Source of the DNA: Moraxella pluranimalium
GTDB lineage: Bacteria > Pseudomonadota > Gammaproteobacteria > Pseudomonadales > Moraxellaceae
Length of the DNA: 64,000 nt
NCBI RefSeq assembly: GCF_002014825.1
Contig: NZ_MUYU01000012.1
Coordinates: 1 to 64,000 of the forward strand
Reading direction: 5' to 3'
Shown here: positions 54,301 through 62,533 of the stretch, piece by piece
Layout of the letters: each line of letters begins with the position of its first letter
How positions within the stretch are numbered: position 1 is the stretch's first letter
The notes under the pieces: model-generated
What the model saw: the letters and a program-made list of their open reading frames with translations, nothing else
Told to the model about the DNA's origin: nothing
Database searches by the model: none
Program-made: the position numbers and the translations under genes

Positions 54301-54338
54301 AACGCAGGTTGATGATAAGACAACCTGCGTTTTTTTAA
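54301..54338 (+). terminator. upp terminator
   Basis: AACGCAGGTTG (54301-54311) pairs perfectly with CAACCTGCGTT (54321-54331), followed by a T-run. It lies 17 bp after the upp stop. Confidence 0.92.
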
Positions 54339-54417
54339 TTTAGAAATCAAAAAGATGGCATAAACAATGTTAACTTGATATCAATTAAAATTGATAGAAA
54401 CGGCATTTTATTTATGG

Positions 54418-54636
54418 TTAAACTGTATTTATTAGCCAAAATGTAACCGCTGCAATCAATGCAATCACGATACTGCCAAAACAAGCGATAGCTGCTACAA
54501 TGACAGATGATGGTGGGTGACGTTTTGCTTTCTTGATAGCCTCATCAATTTCAGCTTGCATTTTCATTCTTTCTACTGCAAACTTTTCTTTATCCACTTG
54601 TACATCACGAATAACTTTTGCAATATCAATTACCAT
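54418..54636 (-). CDS. Small C-terminally anchored membrane protein
   Basis: A 72-residue protein of unknown function. Residues 1-40 are charged and helical (VQVDKEKFAVERMKMQAEIDEAIKKAKR), and 44-68 form one transmembrane helix near the C-terminus. GGGGGTG lies about 8 bases before the ATG, so translation is plausible. Small proteins of this layout occur in prophage remnants and in toxin or stress loci, but no neighbour supports either. The gene sits alone in an AT-rich gap of about 750 bp. Confidence 0.6.
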   Translation of the reverse strand: MVIDIAKVIRDVQVDKEKFAVERMKMQAEIDEAIKKAKRHPPSSVIVAAIACFGSIVIALIAAVTFWLINTV

Positions 54637-54990
54637 TTTTTTACACCCCCATTTCTTTACGATTGTAAGAATTTAATTTGCTATCATCACTATACATAAT
54701 ATCACCTTTTAGCCCTACCGTCGATATGTGATATATTAGTTCACGACTGCATAGGTTATTTAGACCTCAAAAACCCATACCAATTAGGGACGATACTTGC
54801 GGGCATGATTTTCTAAGCCCGCCCTTTGTGATCATATTAATTGCTTAAAAATTCCAATCATTCGATCGTTATCATATCGATCATCACTATGCAAATACAG
54901 TGGTTATGGCTGCTTCTACAACACTTATATTGATTGCAGAACTTATTTAATGCTTTCCATCCACATAAGGCAATCCCTTGACACCCCAAA
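54637..54990. other. AT-rich gene-free spacer
   Basis: About 350 bp without a supported gene. A short imperfect hairpin, CGGGC..GCCCG, lies at 54817-54840, and ATCGAT/CGATCG-like words recur at 54863-54892. No promoter or RNA family is recognised. The composition matches the small membrane protein gene beside it, so the two may be one acquired or decayed segment. Confidence 0.3.
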
Positions 54991-54991
54991 C

Positions 54992-55025
54992 AAAAACACC
55001 ATCAGCTTGAGCCGATGGTGTTTTT
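54992..55025 (-). terminator. glyS terminator
   Basis: A perfect 12-bp stem (54992-55003 with 55014-55025, core CACCATC/GATGGTG) with a 10-nt loop and a T-rich tail on the minus strand, 12 bp after the glyS stop. Confidence 0.9.
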
Positions 55026-55037
55026 GCATTAGGGCAA

Positions 55038-57104
55038 TTAACCTTGAAGTAAGCTAATATCCGCCACTTGCATAAACAGATTACGCACCTGTTGTAGCAG
55101 TGCTAGGCGGTTGTTTTTGAGCTTGGCATCATCGCTATTGACCATCACGCCATCAAAGAATGCAGTCAAAGGCTCTGACAGGCTTGCCAAAGTCGTCAAA
55201 ATCGCTTGATAATCAGCGGCAGCCTGTAGTGGCGCAACCGCCGTTTGGGCAGATTTTACCGCATCGAACAGTGATTTTTCGGCAGTTTCGACCAATAGCG
55301 ATTCATCGACCGCATCACTGACAGCGACATCGGCTTTGGCTAGGATATTGGCGACACGCTTGTTATTCTCCGCAAGTGTGCCCGCTTGTGGCAGACTGCG
55401 GAACACTTCGACCGCACGGATACGGTCATCAAAATCCATCGGCACATCAATATCCATCGCTTGCACCGCTTGGATGGTATCGACCGCCACGCCTTGCTCA
55501 CTGTACATCGCACGATAGCGGGCATTGATAAAGTCCATCACTTCATCAAAGGTCTTGGCAGCATCGCTAAGCTTATCGCCGTAGCCTGCCAATGCCTGAC
55601 GAATCAGCTCGCCAAGGCTTAAGTTTAGGCGTTTTTCGATCAAAATACGCAGTACACCAATCGATGCACGGCGCAAGCTGAATGGGTCTTTTGACCCTGT
55701 TGGAATCTCACCAATCCCAAAAATCCCAACGAGCGTATCAATGCGATCCGCCAAAGCAAGGGCGGTGCCGATGTCGGTGGCAGGCAGTTTGTCACCGGCA
55801 AATTTTGGCAAATATTGCTCTTCAATGGCATCTGCCACCGCCGATGGCTCGTTATTTAGGCGAGCATAGTAAGTACCCGCCACGCCTTGTAGCTCAGGGA
55901 ACTCACCGACCAGCGTACTGGCAAGGTCGCATTTTGACAAATGCGCGGCGCGGATGGCGTACTCAGAATCAGCACCAATGTGGGTGGCAATCATCGCAGC
56001 CAAGCTTGCGATACGCTCTGATTTTTCCCAAATCGTGCCAAGTTTGTCTTGGAAAATGCGATTTTTTAGGTTCTCGGTTAAGGCAAATAGGGGCTGTTTT
56101 TGGTCTTGCAAAAAGAAAAACTCAGCATCTGATAAGCGTGGGCGTACGACTTTTTCGTTACCAAAAATCACTTGGCTTGGATCTTTACTTTCAATATTAC
56201 TAATAAATACAAAGTAAGGCAGTAGCTTACCATTGGTATCCGTCAAGCAAAAATACTTTTGATCCGCCTGCATGGTGCTAATTAGGGCTTCTTGAGGTAC
56301 TGCCAAGAAACGCTCTTCAAAGCTTGCCCGTAGTGCCACTGGCAAATCCACCAGTGCTGTGACTTCATCAAGTAGCTCATCAGGTACGATGGCAACCGCA
56401 CCAACTTCATCAGACAGCTTGGCGACTTGTTCTTTGATAGATGCTTGACGCTTATCAAAATCAGCGATGACTTTGGCATTATGTAGCACAGATTCATAGT
56501 CATCAGCATGACTAATTTCAACAAAATCTGGCGCATGAAAACGATGTCCACGGGTCAGATTACCCGCCTTATGCCCTTGGATAGTGGCGTCAATCACCGC
56601 ATTATCCGCCATCAGTACCACCCACTGCACAGGGCGGACGAATTCTTCTTTGCTCGCTCCTGAACGCATACGCTTGGCAATCGGCAAGTCATCTAGGGCT
56701 TTTTGGAAAATGGCAGGCAACAGCTCGGTGGTTGGCTTACCTTGCACCATCAATTCATAGCCGATATAGTCGCCCTTGTCGGTGCTGATGGTGATGATGT
56801 CATCTTTGGTGATGCCAAGTCCGCTTGCAAAGCCAAGACCTGCTTTGGTCAGATTGCCATCGGCATCAAAAGCCGCTTTGATAGCAGGGCCGCGCTTTTG
56901 TTCGGTGCGGTCAGGCTGTTTGTCGCTGATGCCGACGATTTGTAGTGCTAGACGGCGTGGCGCAGCAAAAGGCTTAATCGCTTGATAAGTGATATTTTGG
57001 CTATCCAAGGCGGCTTTGACATTGTCCGTCAAGGCATCACGCAAGGTCTTTAGGTTTTTTGGTGGCAACTCTTCGGTGCCAAGTTCAAATAGGATTGTGG
57101 TCAT
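55038..57104 (-). CDS. glyS: Glycine-tRNA ligase beta subunit
   Basis: The beta chain of the tetrameric alpha2-beta2 glycyl-tRNA synthetase, which carries tRNA recognition. From 57104 it is 688 residues, starting TTILFELGTEELPPK, with the FVRPVQWVV, GHRFHAP, and DKLGTIWEKSERI segments and the C-terminal anticodon-binding region (RNNRLALLQQVRNLF-type). The longer frame begins with TTG and is not favoured; GGAA precedes the ATG. It lies 27 bp after a small lipoprotein gene that separates it from glyQ, which is unusual because glyQ and glyS are normally adjacent. Confidence 0.96.
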   Translation of the reverse strand: MTTILFELGTEELPPKNLKTLRDALTDNVKAALDSQNITYQAIKPFAAPRRLALQIVGISDKQPDRTEQKRGPAIKAAFDADGNLTKAGLGFASGLGITKDDIITISTDKGDYIGYELMVQGKPTTELLPAIFQKALDDLPIAKRMRSGASKEEFVRPVQWVVLMADNAVIDATIQGHKAGNLTRGHRFHAPDFVEISHADDYESVLHNAKVIADFDKRQASIKEQVAKLSDEVGAVAIVPDELLDEVTALVDLPVALRASFEERFLAVPQEALISTMQADQKYFCLTDTNGKLLPYFVFISNIESKDPSQVIFGNEKVVRPRLSDAEFFFLQDQKQPLFALTENLKNRIFQDKLGTIWEKSERIASLAAMIATHIGADSEYAIRAAHLSKCDLASTLVGEFPELQGVAGTYYARLNNEPSAVADAIEEQYLPKFAGDKLPATDIGTALALADRIDTLVGIFGIGEIPTGSKDPFSLRRASIGVLRILIEKRLNLSLGELIRQALAGYGDKLSDAAKTFDEVMDFINARYRAMYSEQGVAVDTIQAVQAMDIDVPMDFDDRIRAVEVFRSLPQAGTLAENNKRVANILAKADVAVSDAVDESLLVETAEKSLFDAVKSAQTAVAPLQAAADYQAILTTLASLSEPLTAFFDGVMVNSDDAKLKNNRLALLQQVRNLFMQVADISLLQG

Positions 57105-57131
57105 AGCTTTTCCGAAATTTTTCAAATAGTA

Positions 57132-57485
57132 TCAATCATCTTTTTTATCGCCGTCATCGTCACGGTCGTTGTCCTGATTACGCTCATTATCACGATCGTT
57201 ATCATTGTCATCATCATTGTCACGATCGTTGTCGTTGTCATTTTGGCGGTCGTTATCTCGGTCGTCATCACCTTGATTGCCTTGATTATCACCATCATTA
57301 TCACGGTCATTATCAGCGTCGTTGGTGCGGTCGCTATCACGATCGTTGTCGCTTTGATTATCTTGACGACTGGTTTGTTCGGTAGTATCGCCCTTATCAT
57401 CGCTATTATCATTACCGCCGATAAAACCACAGGCGGTTAGGAACGCAGATAGACCTAGAACCCAAATCAGTTTCGTTGCTTTCAT
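57132..57485 (-). CDS. Asp/Asn/Arg-repeat lipoprotein encoded between glyQ and glyS
   Basis: A 117-residue predicted lipoprotein. The signal KLIWVLGLSAFLTAC ends with lipid Cys19. After a short Gly/Asn/Ser/Asp segment, residues about 40-112 are a low-complexity repeat of Asp, Asn, Arg and Gln with recurring NDRDND and DNDRD units. It is very acidic with regularly spaced Arg and probably disordered. It might bind cations or wall components, but no function is known to me. Its ATG overlaps the glyQ stop by one base (TAATG), so it is translated with glyQ, and glyS follows after 27 bp. The repeated GATAACGATCG-like DNA may change length by slippage. Confidence 0.75.
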   Translation of the reverse strand: MKATKLIWVLGLSAFLTACGFIGGNDNSDDKGDTTEQTSRQDNQSDNDRDSDRTNDADNDRDNDGDNQGNQGDDDRDNDRQNDNDNDRDNDDDNDNDRDNERNQDNDRDDDGDKKDD

Positions 57486-58426
57486 TATTTATTCTCCGCT
57501 TGTTCGTCTTTTGGCAACCACTTCTCCAGTGCTTCTGCCTTATGAGCTTCATCCGCCAATGGGAAGCCAAGCTTGGCACGGGCTTCAGTATAGCTCACCG
57601 CCACTTTGCGGGCGAGCGTACGCACACGCAAAATAAAGCGTTGGCGTTCGGTCACACTAATCGCCCCACGAGCATCTAGCAAGTTAAAGGTATGGCTTGC
57701 TTTTAGCACCATCTCATAAGCGGGCAGTGGCAAATTCACCGCGACAAGTCTATCCGCTTCAGCTTCATAAAAGTCAAACAGCTCAAACAGCTTATCGACA
57801 TTGGCGTATTCAAAGTTATAGGTGGACTGCTCCACTTCGTTTTGGTGGAACACATCGCCATAAGTGACTTTGCCAAATTCGCCGTCCGTCCAGACCAAAT
57901 CATAGACGCTATCGACGCCTTGAATATACATGGCAAGACGCTCAAGACCGTAGGTGATTTCGCCGGTCACAGGGAAGCACTCGATACCGCCGACTTGCTG
58001 AAAATATGTAAACTGCGTGACTTCCATGCCGTTTAGCCACACTTCCCAGCCCAAGCCCCACGCACCAAGCGTTGGGCTCTCCCAGTTATCTTCGACAAAG
58101 CGGATATCATGGGTCAAGGTATCAATCCCTAACGCTTCTAGCGAACCCAAATACAGCTCTTGGATATTGGCAGGGTTTGGCTTTAGCACCACTTGGAATT
58201 GATAATAATGCTGTAAGCGGTTCGGGTTGTCGCCATAGCGTCCATCGGTCGGACGGCGTGATGGCTGGACATAGGCGGCGTTCCATTTTTCGGGGGTCAA
58301 GGCACGCAAAAATGTCGCCGTGTGAAATGTGCCTGCGCCCATTTCCATGTCATAAGGCTGCAACACGACACAGCCACGAGACGCCCAGTAGTTTTGAAGA
58401 GTGAGAATAATTTGTTGAAAAGTCAT
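57485..58426 (-). CDS. glyQ: Glycine-tRNA ligase alpha subunit
   Basis: The catalytic alpha subunit of tetrameric glycyl-tRNA synthetase. The 313-residue protein begins [20 protein letters not shown] and has the class II motif segments [27 protein letters not shown], and [19 protein letters not shown]. Length is normal. It is the first gene of glyQ-lipoprotein-glyS. A MITE-like element ends 22 bp upstream of its ATG, so its promoter probably lies inside that element. Confidence 0.97.
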   Translation of the reverse strand: MTFQQIILTLQNYWASRGCVVLQPYDMEMGAGTFHTATFLRALTPEKWNAAYVQPSRRPTDGRYGDNPNRLQHYYQFQVVLKPNPANIQELYLGSLEALGIDTLTHDIRFVEDNWESPTLGAWGLGWEVWLNGMEVTQFTYFQQVGGIECFPVTGEITYGLERLAMYIQGVDSVYDLVWTDGEFGKVTYGDVFHQNEVEQSTYNFEYANVDKLFELFDFYEAEADRLVAVNLPLPAYEMVLKASHTFNLLDARGAISVTERQRFILRVRTLARKVAVSYTEARAKLGFPLADEAHKAEALEKWLPKDEQAENK

Positions 58427-58448
58427 GAGTTATCGCCCGATTTTCATG

Positions 58449-58655
58449 TAGGGCGTGTTGAACATTGATAACATTGTCACAAAATATGATAAAAATTTAA
58501 TACTTTTCATCAATTTTTGCATGAAAAATGGCTAAATCTTGTTTTTCTTCGTCAAATCGTTTGTTAATATTTTAATATTAACTGCATGATTTTCCTTGAA
58601 AAACGTGCGATTTTTCTCATTTTTCATTGCAAATACCAAAGTTCAACACGCCCTA
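58449..58655. mobile_element. MITE-like element upstream of glyQ
   Basis: A 207-bp AT-rich segment bounded by perfect 15-bp inverted repeats, TAGGGCGTGTTGAAC at 58449-58463 and its complement at 58641-58655. If the outer TA on each side is a target duplication, the terminal repeat is GGGCGTGTTGAAC. There is no coding capacity for a transposase, so it would be mobilised by a related insertion sequence elsewhere (an IS630- or IS5-type element is a guess from the TA flank). It fills most of the 354-bp gap between glyQ and pspC. Confidence 0.7.
58486..58513 (-). promoter_or_regulatory. Candidate glyQ promoter inside the MITE
   Basis: TTGATG (rc of 58508-58513) and TATCAT (rc of 58486-58491) are 16 bp apart on the minus strand, about 60 bp before the glyQ ATG. 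It is moderate in quality but the best candidate in the interval. Confidence 0.35.
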
Positions 58656-58665
58656 AAATTAAGAT

Positions 58666-58701
58666 AAAAAATAATGCCCATTGTACTAAACAACGGGCAT
58701 T
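58666..58701 (-). terminator. pspC terminator
   Basis: AATGCCC (rc of 58695-58701) pairs with GGGCATT (rc of 58673-58679), and an inner TTGT/ACAA pair extends the stem. A T-run follows on the minus strand. Confidence 0.8.
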
Positions 58702-58780
58702 TTTTCCATTCTTTTTCAAGATTTTGGTGGATTTTGTGGGACATCTTTATGGGATGTCGCAGAACAAAATTTCACACCCA

Positions 58781-59014
58781 TTACGAACGATAGACGCCAT
58801 AATCTGCATACGATGCCGGTGTGGCATTTGGCATCATCAGCCACAGCACCAAATAAATCAAAATCCCCGGCACGGCAGCGCTTGCACACGAAATGATGAT
58901 AAAAGCTAGGCGCACCATCGTTGGCGACCATCCCAAATATTCAGCGATACCGCCCATCACCCCTGCAATCATGCGATGGTTCTGTGAGCGGTGAAGTTTG
59001 ATGAGTTTTGCCAT
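58781..59014 (-). CDS. PspC domain protein
   Basis: A 77-residue inner-membrane protein with one PspC domain: KLHRSQNHRMIAGVMGGIAEYLGW and a transmembrane helix from about 33 to 58 (LAFIIISCASAAVPGILIYLVLWLMMP). Stand-alone PspC domains act in membrane-stress sensing, but no pspA, pspB or pspF is nearby. The start at 59014 has GGAG 7 bases upstream; the ATG nine codons earlier does not. Confidence 0.88.
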   Translation of the reverse strand: MAKLIKLHRSQNHRMIAGVMGGIAEYLGWSPTMVRLAFIIISCASAAVPGILIYLVLWLMMPNATPASYADYGVYRS

Positions 59015-59054
59015 AAAATCACTCCGTATGATGATTGCCATAATGAATTGTTAG

Positions 59055-59067
59055 TCGTTATTAACGA
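59055..59067. promoter_or_regulatory. Palindrome before the nadR-pnuC promoter
   Basis: TCGTTA-T-TAACGA is a perfect 13-bp palindrome ending 5 bp before the nadR -35 and lying 41 bp upstream of the divergent pspC gene. It is a plausible operator for either unit. Confidence 0.35.
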
Positions 59068-59071
59068 TGAC

Positions 59072-59100
59072 TTGCCAGCAATATGCAACTTAGGTATAAT
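59072..59100 (+). promoter_or_regulatory. nadR-pnuC promoter
   Basis: TTGCCA (59072-59077) and TATAAT (59095-59100) are 17 bp apart. Transcription from near 59107 gives a leader of about 130 nt with a GCTAC/GTAGC hairpin at 59146-59162. No known NAD riboswitch was recognised in it. Confidence 0.7.
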
Positions 59101-59234
59101 GTTAATTTGTAATATTTGTACAAAGCGTGCATTGCCAGCTGACTTGCTACTTAGATGGTAGCTCTTATCAACAATTTCAAGCGCAAAACACCCCCTTATA
59201 CAAAACACAACATAGCTTTACAAAGGATGACAAG

Positions 59235-60290
59235 ATGACAAAGGCGAACAATGCCCTACTCATCGGTGATTTTGCCCCATTGCATTTGGGTCATCTTGCC
59301 GACATCAACGACGCCAGCAAGCTTGCCAACACCTTGCATATCGTCATCACCGCATCTGCAGGCATTGCCACGCCAAGCGGTCGCACGCCAAATCTTAGTG
59401 ATGTCGCCCGATGGGTGCAGGTGGCGTGTCAGCATTTTGCCTTTGTGCGAGTGCATACGGTGGCAAGTCTTGGCTTATCCAGTGTGGACTTTGATTATCG
59501 TAGCAGTCGCCATGCCAATCACAGCATTGATGCGATTTGCCAAGCCTTACAGCTCGATGATGTCATCATCGCAAGCAAGCACCCTTTGAGCCAATCCACC
59601 TATCCGACCGCCATCATCGCCGCCACCTTAGATGATGGCTTGATGATACAGACCAATCCTTTGATGAATTTTGACCGTCTTGCGCCTGCGTGTCGCTATT
59701 TTTATACGCAGACGGTGTGCATCGTCGGTGGCGAAAGCTCGGGCAAAACCACACTCATTCATAAGCTTGCCAATCACTATGGCGCAACTGTCGCACTTGA
59801 GATGGGACGGCTTTATACACACTCACACTTAGGCGGTACGGAGCTTGGCTTACAGTACAGTGATTATCTGCCAATTGCCATCAATCACGCCAAAGCCATC
59901 ACAGAGGCCACCGCTGCTGCCACCGCACCCATTACACTTGTGGATACGGATTTTGCGACGACGCAGGCATTTTGTGAAGTATATGAAAACCGCACGCACC
60001 CTGTGGTGGCAAGCCTTGCCGATAATTTTCGCTTAGATTTCACCATTTATTTGGATAATAATGTCACTTGGGTCGCCGATGGGATGCGCCGACTTGGCGA
60101 TACCAAAGCTCGTAGCCACTTTGCCCAGACGCTCCTTGATATCTTGGCTCGACATGACATCCGCCATCATGTGATTGATGATGATAATTATCACGCACGC
60201 TATCAACAAGCCGTCTTGTGGATTGATACGCACATACTTGGCAAGATGCCAACTTATTCTACACGACACCCAAAGGATGCCACCCTATGA
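59235..60290 (+). CDS. nadR: NadR-like nicotinamide riboside kinase / NMN adenylyltransferase
   Basis: A 351-residue two-domain enzyme of nicotinamide riboside salvage. Residues 1-150 resemble the NMN adenylyltransferase domain, with GDFAPLHLGHL at 11-21 giving the HxGH nucleotide motif. The second adenylyltransferase signature (ISxxxxR) is not apparent, so this activity is uncertain. Residues 160-345 are the ribosylnicotinamide kinase domain with P-loop GGESSGKT at 165-172 and the TDFATT segment. There is no helix-turn-helix repressor domain as in E. coli NadR, so it resembles the Haemophilus form. The start has AAGG 8 bases upstream. The stop overlaps the pnuC ATG (ATGA), so the two are translationally coupled. 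Confidence 0.88.
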   Translation: MTKANNALLIGDFAPLHLGHLADINDASKLANTLHIVITASAGIATPSGRTPNLSDVARWVQVACQHFAFVRVHTVASLGLSSVDFDYRSSRHANHSIDAICQALQLDDVIIASKHPLSQSTYPTAIIAATLDDGLMIQTNPLMNFDRLAPACRYFYTQTVCIVGGESSGKTTLIHKLANHYGATVALEMGRLYTHSHLGGTELGLQYSDYLPIAINHAKAITEATAAATAPITLVDTDFATTQAFCEVYENRTHPVVASLADNFRLDFTIYLDNNVTWVADGMRRLGDTKARSHFAQTLLDILARHDIRHHVIDDDNYHARYQQAVLWIDTHILGKMPTYSTRHPKDATL

Positions 60291-61045
60291 AAATCGCACT
60301 ACTGGATAATATCACCGGCTTTGGCAAGCACGACTGGAGCGTGTACTGGGTGCTGATTTGGTTCAGCTGTGGCTTGCTTGCGTTGTTTTTTGGCTTTTGG
60401 ACGACGACCGAGCAGACAGCACTCGACTGGTTTTATTTTGCGGTATCTATCATTGGTCTATTGTGCGTCGTGGGCTTAAGCTTTCGCAAAAATATCGCAG
60501 GCAACGGGCTTGGGATGCTTGCCACCGCAGGCGAAGTGGTGGTGCAGGCGACATCAGGGGCGGTGGGCTTGATGCTTGCGCCACTGTTTAATTTCTTTAG
60601 CCATGCTTATGGGGTCAAATACTGGGCAAGCAACACCGATGCTGATGGCGATATGGTGCCAAAATCCGCCAACAAATATGTCTGGCTATTGACCGTCATC
60701 TTTATCATCGCAGGGCTTTTGCTATTTCCTGTGATTAACCGCTGGCTACAGGCGCAGGGCTATGGTGTCATCAGTGATGATGGCAGTCGTTTTTTGGGGA
60801 TGATTGACTTTTTTTGGATTAATGTCATTGGCTTTGTGCTATCCATCACCGCACAGGCGACGATGATTTTGCGTTATTCATTCAACTGGTGGCTGTGGAT
60901 TCTAGTCAATGCCGTGTGGCTCATCGTCAATATCATGACGGGCAACACCATCTTTGCCATCCAGACAGTGATTTATCAAGTCAATGCAGTGGTGGGCTTG
61001 TACGGCTGGTATCGCAGCGAACAGCTCGCCAAAGGCATCCGCTGA
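60287..61045 (+). CDS. pnuC: Nicotinamide riboside transporter PnuC
   Basis: PnuC is an inner-membrane facilitator that takes up nicotinamide riboside, trapped inside by the kinase NadR. The 252-residue protein has about seven hydrophobic segments. It carries the family's characteristic end, WLIVNIMTGNTIFAIQTVIYQVNAVVGLYGWYR, including the W..N and Q..Y..N residues that line the substrate path. Coupling with nadR supports the substrate assignment over thiamine (PnuT) or riboflavin (PnuX). Confidence 0.93.
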   Translation: MKIALLDNITGFGKHDWSVYWVLIWFSCGLLALFFGFWTTTEQTALDWFYFAVSIIGLLCVVGLSFRKNIAGNGLGMLATAGEVVVQATSGAVGLMLAPLFNFFSHAYGVKYWASNTDADGDMVPKSANKYVWLLTVIFIIAGLLLFPVINRWLQAQGYGVISDDGSRFLGMIDFFWINVIGFVLSITAQATMILRYSFNWWLWILVNAVWLIVNIMTGNTIFAIQTVIYQVNAVVGLYGWYRSEQLAKGIR

Positions 61046-61050
61046 CAGCC

Positions 61051-61081
61051 AAAGACCGCCCTGTGGCGGTCTTTATTTTTT
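61051..61081 (+). terminator. nadR-pnuC terminator
   Basis: AAAGACCGCC (61051-61060) pairs perfectly with GGCGGTCTTT (61065-61074) around CTGT, followed by a T-run, 5 bp after the stop. Confidence 0.93.
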
Positions 61082-61092
61082 GCAAAAATCCT

Positions 61093-61120
61093 TTGAAAAT
61101 TGCCCAAAAATTGGTACAGT
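61093..61120 (+). promoter_or_regulatory. Weak promoter for the Mpo1-like gene
   Basis: TTGAAA (61093-61098) and TACAGT (61115-61120) are 16 bp apart, about 38 bp before the GTG start. Confidence 0.35.
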
Positions 61121-61157
61121 ATAGACAATCTTGGAAGTGTCAATAAAAGGAGTTACC

Positions 61158-61592
61158 GTGTCATTATTCGTCAGTCAAAAATCACTACAAACATGGCTCG
61201 ATGACTATGCCGTCAGCCATCAAAACCCCACCAACAAATCCATCCATTGGCTATGCGTACCGGTGATTTTCCTATGTATCGTAGCGCTATTGTATCATGT
61301 GCATATTGCATTATTGGCAGTGATTGCTGTGGGCGTGCTGTTCTTTTATTTGCGGTTATCGTTGGTGCTATTTGTGCAGATGTTAGCATTTATGGCGCTG
61401 TGCGTGATGATTGTCTATTATCTGCCGGTGTCGGTGTGGTTTTGGGTTGGGCTGTTTGTCGTCGCTTGGATTGGGCAATTTGTCGGGCATAAAATTGAAG
61501 GCGCTAAGCCGTCATTCTTTGAAGATTTGCAATTTTTGCTCATCGGCCCTGCATGGGTGGTGCATGATATGGGTCGGCGATTGGGTGGGTGA
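61158..61592 (+). CDS. Mpo1-like (DUF962) membrane protein
   Basis: A 144-residue membrane protein of the Mpo1/YGL010w family. The N-terminal WLDDYAVSHQNPTNKSIHWLCVP and the HKIEGAKPSFFEDLQFLLIGPAW motif near the C-terminus carry the conserved His residues. The yeast relative is an Fe-dependent dioxygenase acting on 2-hydroxy fatty acids; whether bacterial members do the same is not established. Four hydrophobic segments lie between the motifs. The GTG start at 61158 has AAGGAG at 61147-61152; the frame's upstream TTG has none. Confidence 0.85.
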   Translation: MSLFVSQKSLQTWLDDYAVSHQNPTNKSIHWLCVPVIFLCIVALLYHVHIALLAVIAVGVLFFYLRLSLVLFVQMLAFMALCVMIVYYLPVSVWFWVGLFVVAWIGQFVGHKIEGAKPSFFEDLQFLLIGPAWVVHDMGRRLGG

Positions 61593-61623
61593 TTTGATCA
61601 GCCAATCACACTTAAGCCAAACA

Positions 61624-61652
61624 AAAAAGTCGGGAGCCATTCCCGACTTTTT
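61624..61652. terminator. Bidirectional terminator between the Mpo1-like gene and pgsA
   Basis: A perfect 12-bp stem (61624-61635 with 61641-61652, core GTCGGGA/TCCCGAC) with a 5-nt loop and A/T-rich ends on both sides. Confidence 0.92.
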
Positions 61653-61675
61653 ATCATCTTAATTTATCGTCCAAG

Positions 61676-62329
61676 TCATGGCTGTTTGAGATACGGCCAA
61701 GCGGCTTTGAGATAAATCATCATCGACCATAGGGTCAAAATCACCGCAATCACCATCAGCGCATAGCCAATCATCTCAAGCGATTCCCAGTTGAGCAGTA
61801 GCACAGTGATGGCGACCATCTGAAAAGTCGTCTTAAGCTTACCTACATATGACACCGCCACACTCGTGCGTGCGCCAAGCTCCGCCATCCACTCACGCAG
61901 TGCCGACACGGCAATCTCACGAGAGATGATGACAATCGCCGATGTCGCCATCACGATGTTTGGATGCCACTGCACCAGCACAATCAGCGCCGCTGCGACC
62001 ATCAACTTGTCCGCCACAGGGTCAAGAAAACGACCAAATGCCGATGTGATATTCATCTTGCGTGCCAAATAACCATCAAGCCAATCAGTCAATGCCGCCA
62101 ATACAAACACCAAAGTCAGCACAAAATAGCGTAATAAACTATCGCTAAACTCACTCATCCCAAGCCGTGCGATGGCATTATCCGAAATCGCAGGCACGCC
62201 GATACCGAGTGCCGGCGGCCAATAGGCAATCGCCACAAACAAAGGAATCATCACAATGCGTGCTATGGTTAGGTTGTTTGGCAGATTAAAAACCGATGCA
62301 GGCTTGGTCTGCGGTGTGTCTGTACTCAT
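61676..62329 (-). CDS. pgsA: CDP-diacylglycerol-glycerol-3-phosphate 3-phosphatidyltransferase
   Basis: PgsA makes phosphatidylglycerol phosphate, the committed step to phosphatidylglycerol and cardiolipin, in the inner membrane. The CDP-alcohol phosphatidyltransferase motif is complete (DWLDGYLAR, then eight residues, then GRFLDPVADKL). The protein starts FNLPNNLTIARIVMIPLF after a short polar N-terminus and has about five transmembrane helices. The ATG at 62329 (217 residues) is preferred to an upstream in-frame codon with no family counterpart. It is monocistronic, divergent from the flavoprotein gene. Confidence 0.93.
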   Translation of the reverse strand: MSTDTPQTKPASVFNLPNNLTIARIVMIPLFVAIAYWPPALGIGVPAISDNAIARLGMSEFSDSLLRYFVLTLVFVLAALTDWLDGYLARKMNITSAFGRFLDPVADKLMVAAALIVLVQWHPNIVMATSAIVIISREIAVSALREWMAELGARTSVAVSYVGKLKTTFQMVAITVLLLNWESLEMIGYALMVIAVILTLWSMMIYLKAAWPYLKQP

Positions 62330-62533
62330 AATCACACTCAAGAAATTTGCTTTATGATACCTAATTTTGACAGGATTTGCCATAAGTTTTGTGGATTTTG
62401 GCGATGATGGTTAATGCTTTTGGGTGGCAAAAATGTTACCATAGCGATTTTGGCGACAGTACAAATGCCAAAAGCTTTACAGATTTGCCAAACTATCATC
62501 AATCATCATCAACCACCATCAAGGACACGCATT

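Noticed and set aside
57122..57430. Alternative frames over the Asp/Asn/Arg repeat
   Set aside because: These Thr/Met/Ile-rich or Val/Ile-rich translations come from the same repeat. Only the frame with the lipobox and coupled start makes sense.
58449..58655. Insertion sequence rather than MITE
   Set aside because: At 207 bp there is no transposase or fragment of one.
59108..59234. An NAD-responsive riboswitch before nadR
   Set aside because: Only one short hairpin could be recognised and I could not match any known NAD riboswitch consensus by eye.
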